Below, piece by piece: positions 34,717-43,139 of a stretch of DNA of 64,000 bases. The notes beneath the pieces are model-generated. The model saw only the letters and a program-made list of their open reading frames with translations, had not been told where the DNA came from and made no database searches. Both the position numbers and the translations under genes were made by a program. Each line of letters opens with the position of its first letter. The first letter of the stretch is position 1. The stretch is from Croceimicrobium sp963974215 (GTDB lineage: Bacteria; Bacteroidota; Bacteroidia; Flavobacteriales; Schleiferiaceae), in NCBI GenBank assembly GCA_963974215.1, contig CAXBBL010000007.1, forward strand, positions 1-64,000, given 5' to 3'.

Positions 34717-34800
34717 GCCTCTGACTTCAGACCTTTTATAAATAGTGGGTTTGTGCCGAAGCACTGAAGCCATAACGGGCTAGAGCAAGTCAAGAGAGGA
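34694..34800 (-). repeat. CTCAGGT-family element in inverted orientation, overlapping the PBP 3' end
   Basis: Read on the plus strand, AACCTGAGTTGG (34694-34705), then TAAATTAGGCCTC, then TATAAATAGTGGGTTT, then GCCGAAGCACTGAAGCC and ACGGGCT follow the reverse complement of copy 1 motif by motif. The other end may be CCTAACTCAGG at 35030-35040, which would make a composite of about 350 bp with a GTAATTCGG repeat inside. The element begins inside the PBP reading frame. Confidence 0.65.
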
Positions 34801-34882
34801 AAATTTGGTTGTAATTCGGTGGAAAGGAAGTGGATTGTGGAGAGGGAAATTCGGTTGTAATTCGGTTTTATGGTAGAGATGC
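34791..34882 (+). repeat. GTAATTCGG-family repeat, copy 2 (left partner of the copy at 38701)
   Basis: The block holds two tandem GGTTGTAATTCGGT units with AAGGAAGTGGATTGTGGAGA between them. The segment 34857-34879 is identical over 23 nt to 38744-38766, in the same orientation, and the similarity extends upstream. The two copies bound a 3.9-kb block. The rest of the 34.72-35.07 kb gap holds no gene that I can support. Confidence 0.65.
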
Positions 34883-35074
34883 GATTTTTCGAGTGTAACA
34901 GCCGATTGTAATTTAACGTGAGTTCGATATAAGGTTAGCTCAATCTCTGTAAGGAATCGATGTTGATATTGGGCTTGGAGGGGTAGAAGGAGTAAGCGAT
35001 AAGTCCTGATATCAAGTTGGTTATTTGCACCTAACTCAGGAGCCAGAAATAGCACCAAAACCGAGGTCTTTCGA

Positions 35075-36415
35075 ATGATCCGAGATTTCATGTGGCATGA
35101 TATTAAGGTTGGCATGATAGCTGGACCAGATATTTCTAAGTTAAAGGCAATCACCGTTATTATGAAGGGTGTGACCACAACCTCAATACAGCTTCCAGGG
35201 AAAGTGAATTATATCATGCTTGAGCATGAGTTTTGGAATTTTCAGGATGATGCAGATATGGTCGTTTTAAATCCAAATGCTTATGTTGCTTCATGGGGAA
35301 TTGACAATCCTTATAAAGTGCTTAGAGATGGTAATTACAATTATAACCAAATGCCAGACGAGCATAAATATTATTGGCATTTGACAAAAGATCACAAAAA
35401 ACTTCTCGATGAAATTGAGGCATTTTTACCGAGTAATAAAAATTGTTGGAAATCAATGGATTATATCAGTTACTTGAAAAGGATAGATAATCCATATAAG
35501 CACTTGAAAAACCCTAATGATCCGGATTTTATGGCTTATCCTAACTCTATCGTGTATTACGATATAAGCTCTACAAATATCAACAGTCTTTCTGTAAGCT
35601 CAACAATTCAGGATCATAGAGAAGGATTGGCGGAGCAGTTTATTTCTGTTGTCGATTTTACATTCCTGGTAAATTACAGAAATGCAAATAGTGTAAATCA
35701 GTTTATTAACCAGAATAATACCTCTGGAGTAGCTAATTATGCGTTTACTTTACCTGGTGAAGATTTTCACGGGCGGCATGAGGCCTATGCTGCTAAGGCT
35801 TCCTTTGCCAAGGATCAGGTGAATCAGAAATTTAACTTTATACCCCTGTTTTCCAATGAACGGACGTCTTGTATATTCTATACTGATATAGGAACCGCTC
35901 AACTTGGACCTTGGCTTGGAGGAAATAATGGAACAAACACTTATCAGAGAAACGAGCTAGCTTATTACAGTCAATGGGTTCAGGCACCTTCGAACTGCGT
36001 GGATTGTGCAACTGAAACTCAGTTGGCAGCATTTGCCTGGTTTAAATATGGCTGCATTAGTGCTCATGGTAACTTTTTACCTCCAGCTTCGGACCCCAAT
36101 GCTGATCCACATGCAAGAATTCAATGTGGAACAGGGAATTTGATTGTACTTTCTGAAAGCAAGTTAGAAGGGGAACAGTTTTTTTCGGCTTATCCAAATC
36201 CAGCGAATGATATAATTATGTTGGACTTTCAGGATGATAAGAATTATAAATATTCGATTGTTAATTTGAATGGCATGTTTGTGAAATATGGGAAAGCTAA
36301 CTCAAATCAAAATACTATTGATATAAAGTCATTGCCAAATGGTATTTACTTGTTGAGTTTAGAAGGACTAAGCTACTCAGGTTCTATGAAGGTAATCGTT
36401 TCTCATGAGAATTAA
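35075..36415 (+). CDS. T9SS type A cargo protein, apparently 5'-truncated
   Basis: The protein has 446 residues from ATG 35075. The frame is open back to 35003 but offers no other ATG, GTG or TTG. The last ~75 residues (FFSAYPNPANDIIMLDF ... YSIVNLNGMFV ... IDIKSLPNGIYLLSLEG) are a typical type A sorting domain, so the protein should be exported by Sec and then T9SS. Yet no signal peptide is visible in the residues MIRDFMWHDIKVGMIAGPD. The body has no family I recognise; it is aromatic-rich, with a Cys pair in NCVDC. The DNA upstream is repeat-derived, so the original 5' end was probably lost by insertion or recombination. It overlaps the next gene by 11 bp. Confidence 0.7.
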   Translation: MIRDFMWHDIKVGMIAGPDISKLKAITVIMKGVTTTSIQLPGKVNYIMLEHEFWNFQDDADMVVLNPNAYVASWGIDNPYKVLRDGNYNYNQMPDEHKYYWHLTKDHKKLLDEIEAFLPSNKNCWKSMDYISYLKRIDNPYKHLKNPNDPDFMAYPNSIVYYDISSTNINSLSVSSTIQDHREGLAEQFISVVDFTFLVNYRNANSVNQFINQNNTSGVANYAFTLPGEDFHGRHEAYAAKASFAKDQVNQKFNFIPLFSNERTSCIFYTDIGTAQLGPWLGGNNGTNTYQRNELAYYSQWVQAPSNCVDCATETQLAAFAWFKYGCISAHGNFLPPASDPNADPHARIQCGTGNLIVLSESKLEGEQFFSAYPNPANDIIMLDFQDDKNYKYSIVNLNGMFVKYGKANSNQNTIDIKSLPNGIYLLSLEGLSYSGSMKVIVSHEN

Positions 36416-37961
36416 TTGGGTTATTGCATTCATCTTGTGTTATTTTTCGGTCTTTAGCCAAGACTGGTCTTACACGACGTTTGACTTTGCTTCTAAAACT
36501 AGGGACAGACATGACTTTAAATCAAAGCTTGTAAATGACTCTATTCTTTATATTGCAGTAGAAGGAACTTCTAATGGCTATGGGAAGGATTATACCGATA
36601 TTGCTGTTATTGATATTAATACTGGAGTCATTCTTAGGAAGAGGCAATTAAACGGTTTTGGTTCTACCCCTCTTGCACTTGGAGTAGGCTATTTTAATAA
36701 AGTCGGATACTTAGTTGAATACGATACCATTAATGATATAGGCAATCCTTCTCGCCTATTACATCGTAATTACAGATTCTATTCTTATGGAAACGATAGT
36801 GTCCTCTGGTCAGGCTCTGGTTCACTTTCCGTTTTAGGCTCGGGCATGCCTTTTAATGGCCACGTTTTAAGGGATTCATCAACTTGGTTTCAGGACCCTA
36901 TTACCAAGCGTGCCTTCCGCATCAATCTATACACTGGAGATACATTGGAGGATGTAGGTATTAATATTCTTGCCCATAGAATGAGTCTCGACACAAGCTT
37001 GAATAATTATCTAATTAGATTAGACTCAAAGTATATTGTTCATAGTGGGGATACTATAATGGCAAATGGTTTGGAATCTTACATCGACAGCAACGGCATT
37101 ATTCAATTAGAAGGTTACTCTTATGTGATTGATGCTATGACTTGTGCAAACATCACGGGTTTTAAGTTGGCTCATCGGCCAGTTGTTTTTCGAAACACAA
37201 ATATTCAGTTTGATGAAAAAAGTAGGCTTATTGACAGTACCACCATTCTTTGGAATAAAGGGTATTCTCGGAGGGTCCTAGGTATGGAAAGTGTAGCAAA
37301 TGGAGTAATAGTAGATAGTGTTTTAGTGATTGACTCTCTGTATTACAATCCGGACATTGCTCGTTTCGGACAAGACCATCCTTATGACTATGAGTTGTAT
37401 AGGAACGGAAGTTACCTTGCCTATGTTGAATCTGTTACAGGACCGTATTTTAGAGATACATTACTGGATAACAAACATGCCATGATTAGGCTTTACAATA
37501 ATGGGGTGAAGCAATATGAGCTCAGACTTCTTGATACTTTAACCAGAAATGGAGGCGAGAATACGGAAATTAGTAATATTCATATATTATCAGATGGCTC
37601 ATTAATTCTTATTATGGATCTGGGAGATGATAATCCGTATACAACTTCTAGAATATTAAAAGTAAACTCTGATGGTTCTCATGGACTATCGAATCAAGAG
37701 TCTTTAGAGGGTGAGCTAAAACAACGCAAAATTGCTGTTTATCCAACTGTGTTCAAAGACTTTTTAAACATTGATGTCTCTGACGAGGATATGACCATTT
37801 CAATTTTCAATTTGTCTGGTGAGTCATTTTATGAGATAAAAATTGGAACTAATGGAAGTAGGGAGCTCAATCTTGTAGATCTTCCCTCTGGTTTGTATTT
37901 TCTACGTGTAGATTCATTAAGGAAAGGTTCTACATGTACCTTGAAAATATTTAAAAAATAA
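36405..37961 (+). CDS. T9SS type A cargo protein of unknown function
   Basis: The protein has 518 residues. The signal peptide is MRINWVIAFILCYFSVFSQ. The middle contains repeated short beta elements (DINTGVILRKRQLNGFGSTP, VIDSLYYNPDIARF, ...) that read like a beta-propeller or WD-like surface domain; this is inferred from pattern only. The last ~75 residues (IAVYPTVFKDFLNIDVSDED ... ISIFNLSGESFYEI ... LVDLPSGLYFLRV ... CTLKIFKK) are a type A T9SS sorting domain. Its ATG lies in the 3' end of the previous cargo gene, so the two are translated as a pair and may act together on the cell surface. Confidence 0.8.
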   Translation: MRINWVIAFILCYFSVFSQDWSYTTFDFASKTRDRHDFKSKLVNDSILYIAVEGTSNGYGKDYTDIAVIDINTGVILRKRQLNGFGSTPLALGVGYFNKVGYLVEYDTINDIGNPSRLLHRNYRFYSYGNDSVLWSGSGSLSVLGSGMPFNGHVLRDSSTWFQDPITKRAFRINLYTGDTLEDVGINILAHRMSLDTSLNNYLIRLDSKYIVHSGDTIMANGLESYIDSNGIIQLEGYSYVIDAMTCANITGFKLAHRPVVFRNTNIQFDEKSRLIDSTTILWNKGYSRRVLGMESVANGVIVDSVLVIDSLYYNPDIARFGQDHPYDYELYRNGSYLAYVESVTGPYFRDTLLDNKHAMIRLYNNGVKQYELRLLDTLTRNGGENTEISNIHILSDGSLILIMDLGDDNPYTTSRILKVNSDGSHGLSNQESLEGELKQRKIAVYPTVFKDFLNIDVSDEDMTISIFNLSGESFYEIKIGTNGSRELNLVDLPSGLYFLRVDSLRKGSTCTLKIFKK

Positions 37962-38022
37962 AGATTATTGTATGAAGCTCTGATGTTTAAACGACACGAT
38001 AACGCTGGCGCGAAAAGACTAG

Positions 38023-38456
38023 GAAAAGCTTCTTTCGCAAAACACTTTTTTAGCCCAAGAACTCGCGCAACTAAAGCGGATGATCTTCGGCACCAAGAGC
38101 GAGCGCTTTATCCCTACCGACACCGGTCAAACCAGCCTGTTTGACAGCATTGAAGAGCCAAGCGCTGAAAGCCGCGATTCTGAAACAGAAATTAGTCTTA
38201 TGCAAGAGAAAACAACCCAAAAGAGTATCAAGAAAAAGCCCGTGCGCTAGGCCTTGCATGCTCACCTTCCGCGAAAGCGTGAAGTTATCTTTCCCGAAAA
38301 CCTGAGTGCTGACGCTAAGAAAATAGGGGAAGAACTTACAGAAATCCTAGAATACACCCCTGGCAGCCTTTACGTACGCAGCATTGTGCGCCCTAAGTAC
38401 GTGAGCGCGCAACAAATAGGGGTTTTGATCGCTGATTTATCCGCCTTACCAAGAGG
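38023..38456 (+). pseudogene. IS66-family transposase (TnpC) N-terminal fragment, broken
   Basis: One reading frame gives NTFLAQELAQLKRMIFGTKS with ERFIPT, the N-terminal leucine-zipper/FGxKSE motif of IS66 TnpC. After an in-frame TAG (38248-38250) it continues HAHLPRKREVIFPE, KKIGEELTEILEYTPGSLYV and IVRPKYV, which is the next conserved block. The TAG stands where a CAG (Gln) would be expected. Another stop lies at 38020. The similarity ends at 38456, where a GTAATTCGG-type repeat begins. Only about 145 of roughly 500 codons remain and there are no IS66 ends, so this is a dead remnant. Confidence 0.85.
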
Positions 38457-38490
38457 GAAATTCGGTTGTAATTCCATTTTAATTTATTGG
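38450..38490 (+). repeat. GTAATTCGG-family repeat, copy 3, fused to the IS66 remnant
   Basis: AAGAGGGAAATTCGGTTGTA directly follows the transposase fragment and matches 34843-34860. The junction marks where the insertion sequence was cut off. Confidence 0.6.
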
Positions 38491-38626
38491 AATTATTAAA
38501 GAGCTGCGGCAGCTGCGGATTCTCAGTAGTATTGAGGTCTTGGTAATTGCCCCCCACTTCTTTTATATGCGACCCATTACGAGTCGGGGTTTTTTAGGAC
38601 AAAGTCATATATTTCTAGAAACTATT

Positions 38627-38690
38627 CGACCACTTCGGGGTCGTGTTGCTGGAGGTTTTTTTCTACAAATATTCAATCCCTTCGGGATTG
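38627..38690. repeat. Two REP-like hairpins with TTCG(G) loops
   Basis: CGACCACTTCGGGGTCG (38627-38643) has a 5-bp stem. CAATCCCTTCGGGATTG (38674-38690) has a 7-bp stem with a 3-nt loop. They are 30 bases apart in a gene-free gap. Such paired C-rich/G-rich hairpins resemble the REP elements spread by Y1/RAYT transposases in Bacteroidota; no RAYT gene is in this window. Confidence 0.5.
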
Positions 38691-38700
38691 GTATATTGGC

Positions 38701-38780
38701 ATTCGGCGGGAAAGAAGGTTGATCGTGGAGAGGGAATTCGATTGTAATTCGGTTTTATGGTAGAGACGTTATTTATCGCG
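38701..38780 (+). repeat. GTAATTCGG-family repeat, copy 4 (right partner of 34791)
   Basis: CGTGGAGAGGGAATTCGATT leads into the 23-nt stretch 38744-38766 shared exactly with 34857-34879. Same orientation as the left copy. Confidence 0.65.
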
Positions 38781-38845
38781 CGTCATGAGATTCATCTACT
38801 AAAATTTATCAGCCGAGGTGAACGTAATCCCGATCAAAAAAAAAC

Positions 38846-38876
38846 CAAAAAAAAGCCCGCTTTAAAAGCAGGCTTT
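38846..38876 (-). terminator. Rho-independent terminator of the minus-strand gene at 38897
   Basis: On the minus strand AAAGCCTGC pairs with GCGGGCTTT (one G-U pair) around TTTTAAA and is followed by a long T tract. It lies 20 bp after the stop of the gene that ends at 38897. Confidence 0.8.
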
Positions 38877-38896
38877 CGTGGTAAGATTTTAATCTT

Positions 38897-39394
38897 CTAT
38901 TTTATTTCTGGCCAAAGAATGGTTTCTTCATCTATCCATAAGGGGCCCCACTGCACTTCGCTTAATTTGTCTTCATCAAACCAAAAGTTGATGCCGAGGG
39001 AATCGGAAGCCATTAATTCGTGTGCGGGACTTTCTTCAGGTGACCAATCTTCATATTCAAGATCCTCTATTCCAAGGGCTTCTAATTTAGTTTCTAGATC
39101 CTCTTTACTGAGTCCAATAGGAGCAAAGCCTTTCAGTAAGTATTGGCTAGAAGTAATCGAGATGGTGCCCAAACGCCAATCGTCCCCTTCGTCGAAACTG
39201 AGGGATAATTCTAAATCATCATAATGCCAGTTTTCGGTCATATCATCCTCTTCTTCTTCTGAATAGGAAAAGGTTTCTTTTTCATCGGGTGCGCCGAGAA
39301 TTAACTCTACCTGCTTTCTTTCCAGCCCAAATTTTAATTCTCCCAGACCTTGGCCTTCTTCGATAGTGCTAATATTTGGCATTTTCTTAATCAT
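38897..39394 (-). CDS. Small acidic cytoplasmic hypothetical protein
   Basis: The protein has 165 residues (or 161 from the ATG at 39382). There is no signal peptide. The segment GLGELKFGLERKQVELILGAPDEKETF resembles the GM...V..LLG.PD motif seen in many small BamE-like or immunity-like proteins. The rest is rich in D/E/W (EEEEDDMTENWHYDDLELSL ... WSPEES). An antitoxin/immunity role is possible, but no toxin gene is adjacent. It lies downstream of the cytochrome c genes on the same strand and has its own terminator. Confidence 0.65.
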   Translation of the reverse strand: MIKKMPNISTIEEGQGLGELKFGLERKQVELILGAPDEKETFSYSEEEEDDMTENWHYDDLELSLSFDEGDDWRLGTISITSSQYLLKGFAPIGLSKEDLETKLEALGIEDLEYEDWSPEESPAHELMASDSLGINFWFDEDKLSEVQWGPLWIDEETILWPEIK

Positions 39395-39426
39395 AATTTT
39401 TACAAGTTTAGGTTTATTATTTGCTT

Positions 39427-41850
39427 TTAAGCACGATTGCTACGATAACGTTGGAATACGGCAATAAAGGAACCGATAACCATTAAAATGGAGCCAATCC
39501 ATAAGAGGTTGATTAAGGGGAAGACTATCGCTTTCATTACGATAAATGGCTTTTGATCTTCGTCTAATTTACTCCATGCTTTGAGCACAATATCATTGGT
39601 TTCCATATTCACTTCTTCGAAACGGAAGCGCAAGCCAGCATCGTAAAGAGTTTCATCGGTATGTCCTAAAACTTCACCTTCTAGTTCGTAGGTAGGGCGA
39701 ATTTTAAACTCTTGTCCTAAAACATTAATAACTCTGGCCACGGCGGTTAAAGTGAGGCGTTCCATTTCACCAGTTTCATCGTTAATGCCCGCGCTAACTT
39801 TAAGGCTATCCATTACAATAAAATGCTCACGATAAAGCGCAGTGTCACCTTCTCCTAACTCTACCAAGGCTTCTTTCCCGAAACCATCGCCGGTATTAGG
39901 CTCTAAATAAGAGGAGTAGGTTACGTGGGTATAGATATCCTTATGCCAAAAATGCTCGGTGTCGGGATTAGGCGTGGGGCCCATTTGGTCGCTCATTAGT
40001 AAGAAGGGGCGCAATTGGAAAGCGTAGTTTTTATCGCCCGGTTTATTGAAATAACTTACCACATAATGTTGCTCGTTCTTCACAACTTCCATGTCCTCGA
40101 ATACTGCGAAGTATTTACCTAAAGCGGCGCTGTCGGTCTGTTCTAGTAGCGCATTTTCATTGGCGGGCAAATCTTCCGAAAGGAATACTTCACTTTGGCT
40201 TATGACATCTTTTTTAGCATTGGAAATTAAAGAGCCCAGCATAATAAAGGCGAAACCAATATGTGCCACAGAGCTTCCCGAAAAGCTTAGTTTACCCTTA
40301 CCGAGCACTAACCAGTAGTATAAATTACTTAGCACCGCATATACTGCTACAAATAAGAAGCTTAGGTATAAGCCTTGGCTCCAAAAATCGTAAAGTTGGG
40401 CGAAGAGTGCGGTTACTACTAAAGCTGCGGCAATAGAAATAAAACTATTTTTCCAAAAGCGATTGCCATTCGTTTTCCCATAGGCTAAAAACTGGCCAAT
40501 ACCCATTAGTAAAGTAATCACTAAGGCAAAAGGCACTTGAAAACTATTATAGTGTTCAATCGCATCTAGCGGCGGAGCCATAGCGTCGCCCAAAATTGGC
40601 ATCAGCCCTTCCGGTCCAATTAGGGTATTAATTACAGGAATGGAGGTACTGAAAATAATTTGGAAGGCGGCAATCAATAAAACCAAACTGCCGATAAACA
40701 TCCAGAATTCACGCGAGCTAAGATCATCTTCTTTTTTACTTTTCGGTATTTCCTTATAGCGGAAAATCAACAGTCCAAAAGCAATAAGGGTAAAGAAACC
40801 CATGTAAATGAGTAATTGTCCACTCAAACCAAGATCGACAAAGGCATGTACCGATGAGTCGCCTAGAACGCCACTACGCGTAAGGAAGGTGGAGTATAGA
40901 ATGAGGATAAAGGAAAGAATGCTTAAGAAAAAAGCAGCAGTCAAAGCCGTTTTTTTATTGCGATAGATGAGCATTAGATGCGCGGCACCTACCATTACAA
41001 TCCAAGGTACAAGACTCGAATTCTCTACAGGGTCCCAGGCCCAGAAACCTCCAAAGCTCAAAGCCTCATAGGCCCAAGCTCCGCCCATTAAAATTCCCAA
41101 TCCAAGAATCCCTACACTAAAGAAGGCCCAAGGTAAAGCGGGTTTCACCCACGATTTATAATCACGGTTAAATAAGGCAGCGACGGCAAAGGCAAAAGGT
41201 ACTAAGGTAGATGCAAATCCTAAAAATAGAGTAGGAGGGTGAATGGTCATCCAGTAATTCTGCAAGAGCGGATTTAAACCGGTGCCATCCATAAAGGAAG
41301 GAAAGCGCTCTAAGTAATCGGGCACCTTGGTCCATGGTAAACCTATATTATCGGCGGTATTACGCATCAATACGAAGGGGCTGCTCCCGATGCGAAGACC
41401 AAAGGGGAAGACGCCTAAAACCATGGAGCTAAGGAAAGCTTGCACCGCACTAAAGACGATCATGGCGGGAGCTTCCCACTTTTTAGCGGTAAACTGCAAA
41501 ATTACGCCCAATATAGCATGCCAAAATAACCAGAGGATAAAACTACCTTCTTGTCCTTCCCAAAAGGCGCTAAATACGTAGCGTTTTTCTAAGTCGAGAG
41601 AGGAATGTTTCCAAACATAATCGTATTCAAAATAATGGCTCAGCAAAAGATAAAAGAGCATGCCCACAATTCCCATTACCGCAGCGGCATGAGTAAGAAA
41701 TAAGCCTCGAGCGACCTTTTTATAGTTTTCGTTTTGCGATTTAATGTAAAGAAAATAGGCGATAGCAGAGATTAGTGCGGCGCCGAAAGATAAGCTTACG
41801 AAAAAGCGACCTAGTTGCCCAGGAAGGAGGTGTTCCCCAATGTATTCCAT
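39427..41850 (-). CDS. ccmF: Cytochrome c maturation heme lyase CcmF (CcsA/CcmF family)
   Basis: The protein has 807 residues and about 15 membrane helices. It should attach heme to apocytochrome c. It has an early segment YIKSQNENYKKVARGLF, conserved His/Trp-rich helices (EGSFILWLFWHAILG, NYWMTIHPPTLFLGFA), and the heme-handling WWD-type motif GGFWAWDPVENSSLVPW. A periplasmic domain lies near the C-terminus (about residues 555-770) before the last helix. The gene is last in the order ccmB, ccmC, ccmD, ccmE, ccmF. It is longer than E. coli CcmF (about 650 residues), owing to the C-terminal periplasmic domain. Confidence 0.92.
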   Translation of the reverse strand: MEYIGEHLLPGQLGRFFVSLSFGAALISAIAYFLYIKSQNENYKKVARGLFLTHAAAVMGIVGMLFYLLLSHYFEYDYVWKHSSLDLEKRYVFSAFWEGQEGSFILWLFWHAILGVILQFTAKKWEAPAMIVFSAVQAFLSSMVLGVFPFGLRIGSSPFVLMRNTADNIGLPWTKVPDYLERFPSFMDGTGLNPLLQNYWMTIHPPTLFLGFASTLVPFAFAVAALFNRDYKSWVKPALPWAFFSVGILGLGILMGGAWAYEALSFGGFWAWDPVENSSLVPWIVMVGAAHLMLIYRNKKTALTAAFFLSILSFILILYSTFLTRSGVLGDSSVHAFVDLGLSGQLLIYMGFFTLIAFGLLIFRYKEIPKSKKEDDLSSREFWMFIGSLVLLIAAFQIIFSTSIPVINTLIGPEGLMPILGDAMAPPLDAIEHYNSFQVPFALVITLLMGIGQFLAYGKTNGNRFWKNSFISIAAALVVTALFAQLYDFWSQGLYLSFLFVAVYAVLSNLYYWLVLGKGKLSFSGSSVAHIGFAFIMLGSLISNAKKDVISQSEVFLSEDLPANENALLEQTDSAALGKYFAVFEDMEVVKNEQHYVVSYFNKPGDKNYAFQLRPFLLMSDQMGPTPNPDTEHFWHKDIYTHVTYSSYLEPNTGDGFGKEALVELGEGDTALYREHFIVMDSLKVSAGINDETGEMERLTLTAVARVINVLGQEFKIRPTYELEGEVLGHTDETLYDAGLRFRFEEVNMETNDIVLKAWSKLDEDQKPFIVMKAIVFPLINLLWIGSILMVIGSFIAVFQRYRSNRA

Positions 41851-41878
41851 TCTAAAATTTTGAATAGGTTATAAAAAC

Positions 41879-42271
41879 CTAATAAGTATCGTAACCAGCC
41901 ATTTCGTTTTGCTCGTTGTACTTACTAGGACATTTCATTAAAATTTCGCTCGCAACGAAGGCACTATCGGTGGCAAAACCTTTCATAGTAATTTCCTCGC
42001 TTCTTTCGAAATCTTGGGGCTTGGGTTGATTGTAAAAAACTTTTTGCTTGTTGCCTTCTTTATCGATGGCGGTGAAGTTAAAACGATTGGCGCGGGCATC
42101 ATAATCCATAGGCGCCTCCTTATCTAAATAGCCAATTACGGTGTATTTTGTCCCTGGGTTTTCGCTGGCACGGTTAAAACCAACATAGGTGGAAGCATCA
42201 TTAATGGTTACCATGATGGCGCCAATAGCGAGGGCTATAAAAACTATAATAGCGATGTGCGTTCTTTTCAT
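41879..42271 (-). CDS. ccmE: Cytochrome c maturation heme chaperone CcmE, CxxxY type
   Basis: The protein has 130 residues: an N-terminal membrane anchor (HIAIIVFIALAIGAIMVTI) and an OB-fold periplasmic domain that binds and passes heme. The residue pattern YTVIGYLDKEAP ... FNFTAIDKEGNKQKVFYN ... FVASEILMKCPSKYNE is the CcmE family. The heme-attachment site is CPSKY (Cys114, Tyr118) and not the canonical HxxxY, so it belongs to the CxxxY variant class. Its ATG shares one base with the ccmD stop. Confidence 0.88.
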   Translation of the reverse strand: MKRTHIAIIVFIALAIGAIMVTINDASTYVGFNRASENPGTKYTVIGYLDKEAPMDYDARANRFNFTAIDKEGNKQKVFYNQPKPQDFERSEEITMKGFATDSAFVASEILMKCPSKYNEQNEMAGYDTY

Positions 42272-42480
42272 CAGTCTTTCTTTTCAAGTTTACTAATCTT
42301 GCGATCAAGATTAATGAGGTAGCCTGCTAAGCCTATAAAAACAATCGCAATAATAACTACCACGACATATATTTTTCCGTTCTCTCTTAGGGCATCAGCC
42401 ATTTCCACTGCTGGCATTTGCGCCGAAGCATTGCTTAATACAGTTAGCATAAAAAACAAGGCGAGTTTATACTTGTTCAT
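42271..42480 (-). CDS. ccmD: CcmD-family small membrane protein
   Basis: The protein has 69 residues: a signal-peptide-like N-terminus (LALFFMLTVLSNASAQ), a short acidic stretch, one transmembrane helix (IYVVVVIIAIVFIGLAGYLI) and a charged tail (NLDRKISKLEKKD). This is the layout of CcmD, which helps release holo-CcmE from the heme-loading complex. The position between ccmC (14-bp overlap) and ccmE supports the call more strongly than the sequence alone. Confidence 0.75.
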   Translation of the reverse strand: MNKYKLALFFMLTVLSNASAQMPAVEMADALRENGKIYVVVVIIAIVFIGLAGYLINLDRKISKLEKKD

Positions 42481-43129
42481 GTTTTTCTTTTAATTTTTTA
42501 TAGCGCACTCTTAAGTTGGTAAGCCACAATCCAATGAGGATCCAGCCAATTACCGCACTGTAAAAAACAGGGCGCATATCACTATTTAAATCGTATTTAT
42601 TAAAACCAGGATTACCACCGTTTCCGGGATGTAAGCTATCGGTTAAGCGCGGTAAGATGCCAATAAATACGATCATCATTACAAAGGCGAAAATATTGTA
42701 GACACCCGCGAGGCGAATGCGTTTGAAGGGATCTTCTACCGAGTTGCGCAGCACAAAGTAAGCGAGGTAAATTAGCATGGTTACGGCAGTACCGTTTAGT
42801 TTAGGATCATTTACCCAAAAAGCACCCCAAGTAAAGCGGGCCCAAACCATACCGGTAGCTAAACCAATACTGGCTAAGAAGAAACCCGTTTTAGCGGCTT
42901 CAAAAGCATAGCTATCTTGGGCTAGCTTATTAGTGTTAAGGGCTTTTAAGCTGTAGATTAAACTGGTAAGCATTAAAGCTACCATGGCAAACCACATGGG
43001 AACGTGATAATATAAAACGCGAATGGTTTCGTTTAGGATGGGTAAACGTTGCACCGGTCCTAGCATTCCATATACTAAAGAAAACAAGACCAAAAGGAGC
43101 CCCAAAAGCTTCCACCAAATACCCTTCAT
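42467..43129 (-). CDS. ccmC: Heme exporter/handling protein CcmC
   Basis: The protein has 220 residues and six membrane helices. It contains His in YYHVPMWFAMVALML and the tryptophan-rich motif WARFTWGAFWVNDPKL, the WWD-like signature of the CcmC/CcsA group that loads heme onto CcmE. A second His lies in DSLHPGNGGN. The gene follows ccmB after a 10-bp gap and overlaps ccmD. Confidence 0.93.
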   Translation of the reverse strand: MKGIWWKLLGLLLVLFSLVYGMLGPVQRLPILNETIRVLYYHVPMWFAMVALMLTSLIYSLKALNTNKLAQDSYAFEAAKTGFFLASIGLATGMVWARFTWGAFWVNDPKLNGTAVTMLIYLAYFVLRNSVEDPFKRIRLAGVYNIFAFVMMIVFIGILPRLTDSLHPGNGGNPGFNKYDLNSDMRPVFYSAVIGWILIGLWLTNLRVRYKKLKEKHEQV

Positions 43130-43139
43130 CCGCTTTTTT

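Noticed and set aside
34780..35178. 132-residue minus-strand frame across the repeat gap
   Set aside because: Its sequence is translated repeat DNA and the 5' end of the T9SS gene; low-complexity and unsupported.
38757..39224. 155-residue plus-strand frame
   Set aside because: It overlaps the minus-strand acidic protein gene, and its lysine-rich start is the A-tract of that gene's terminator.
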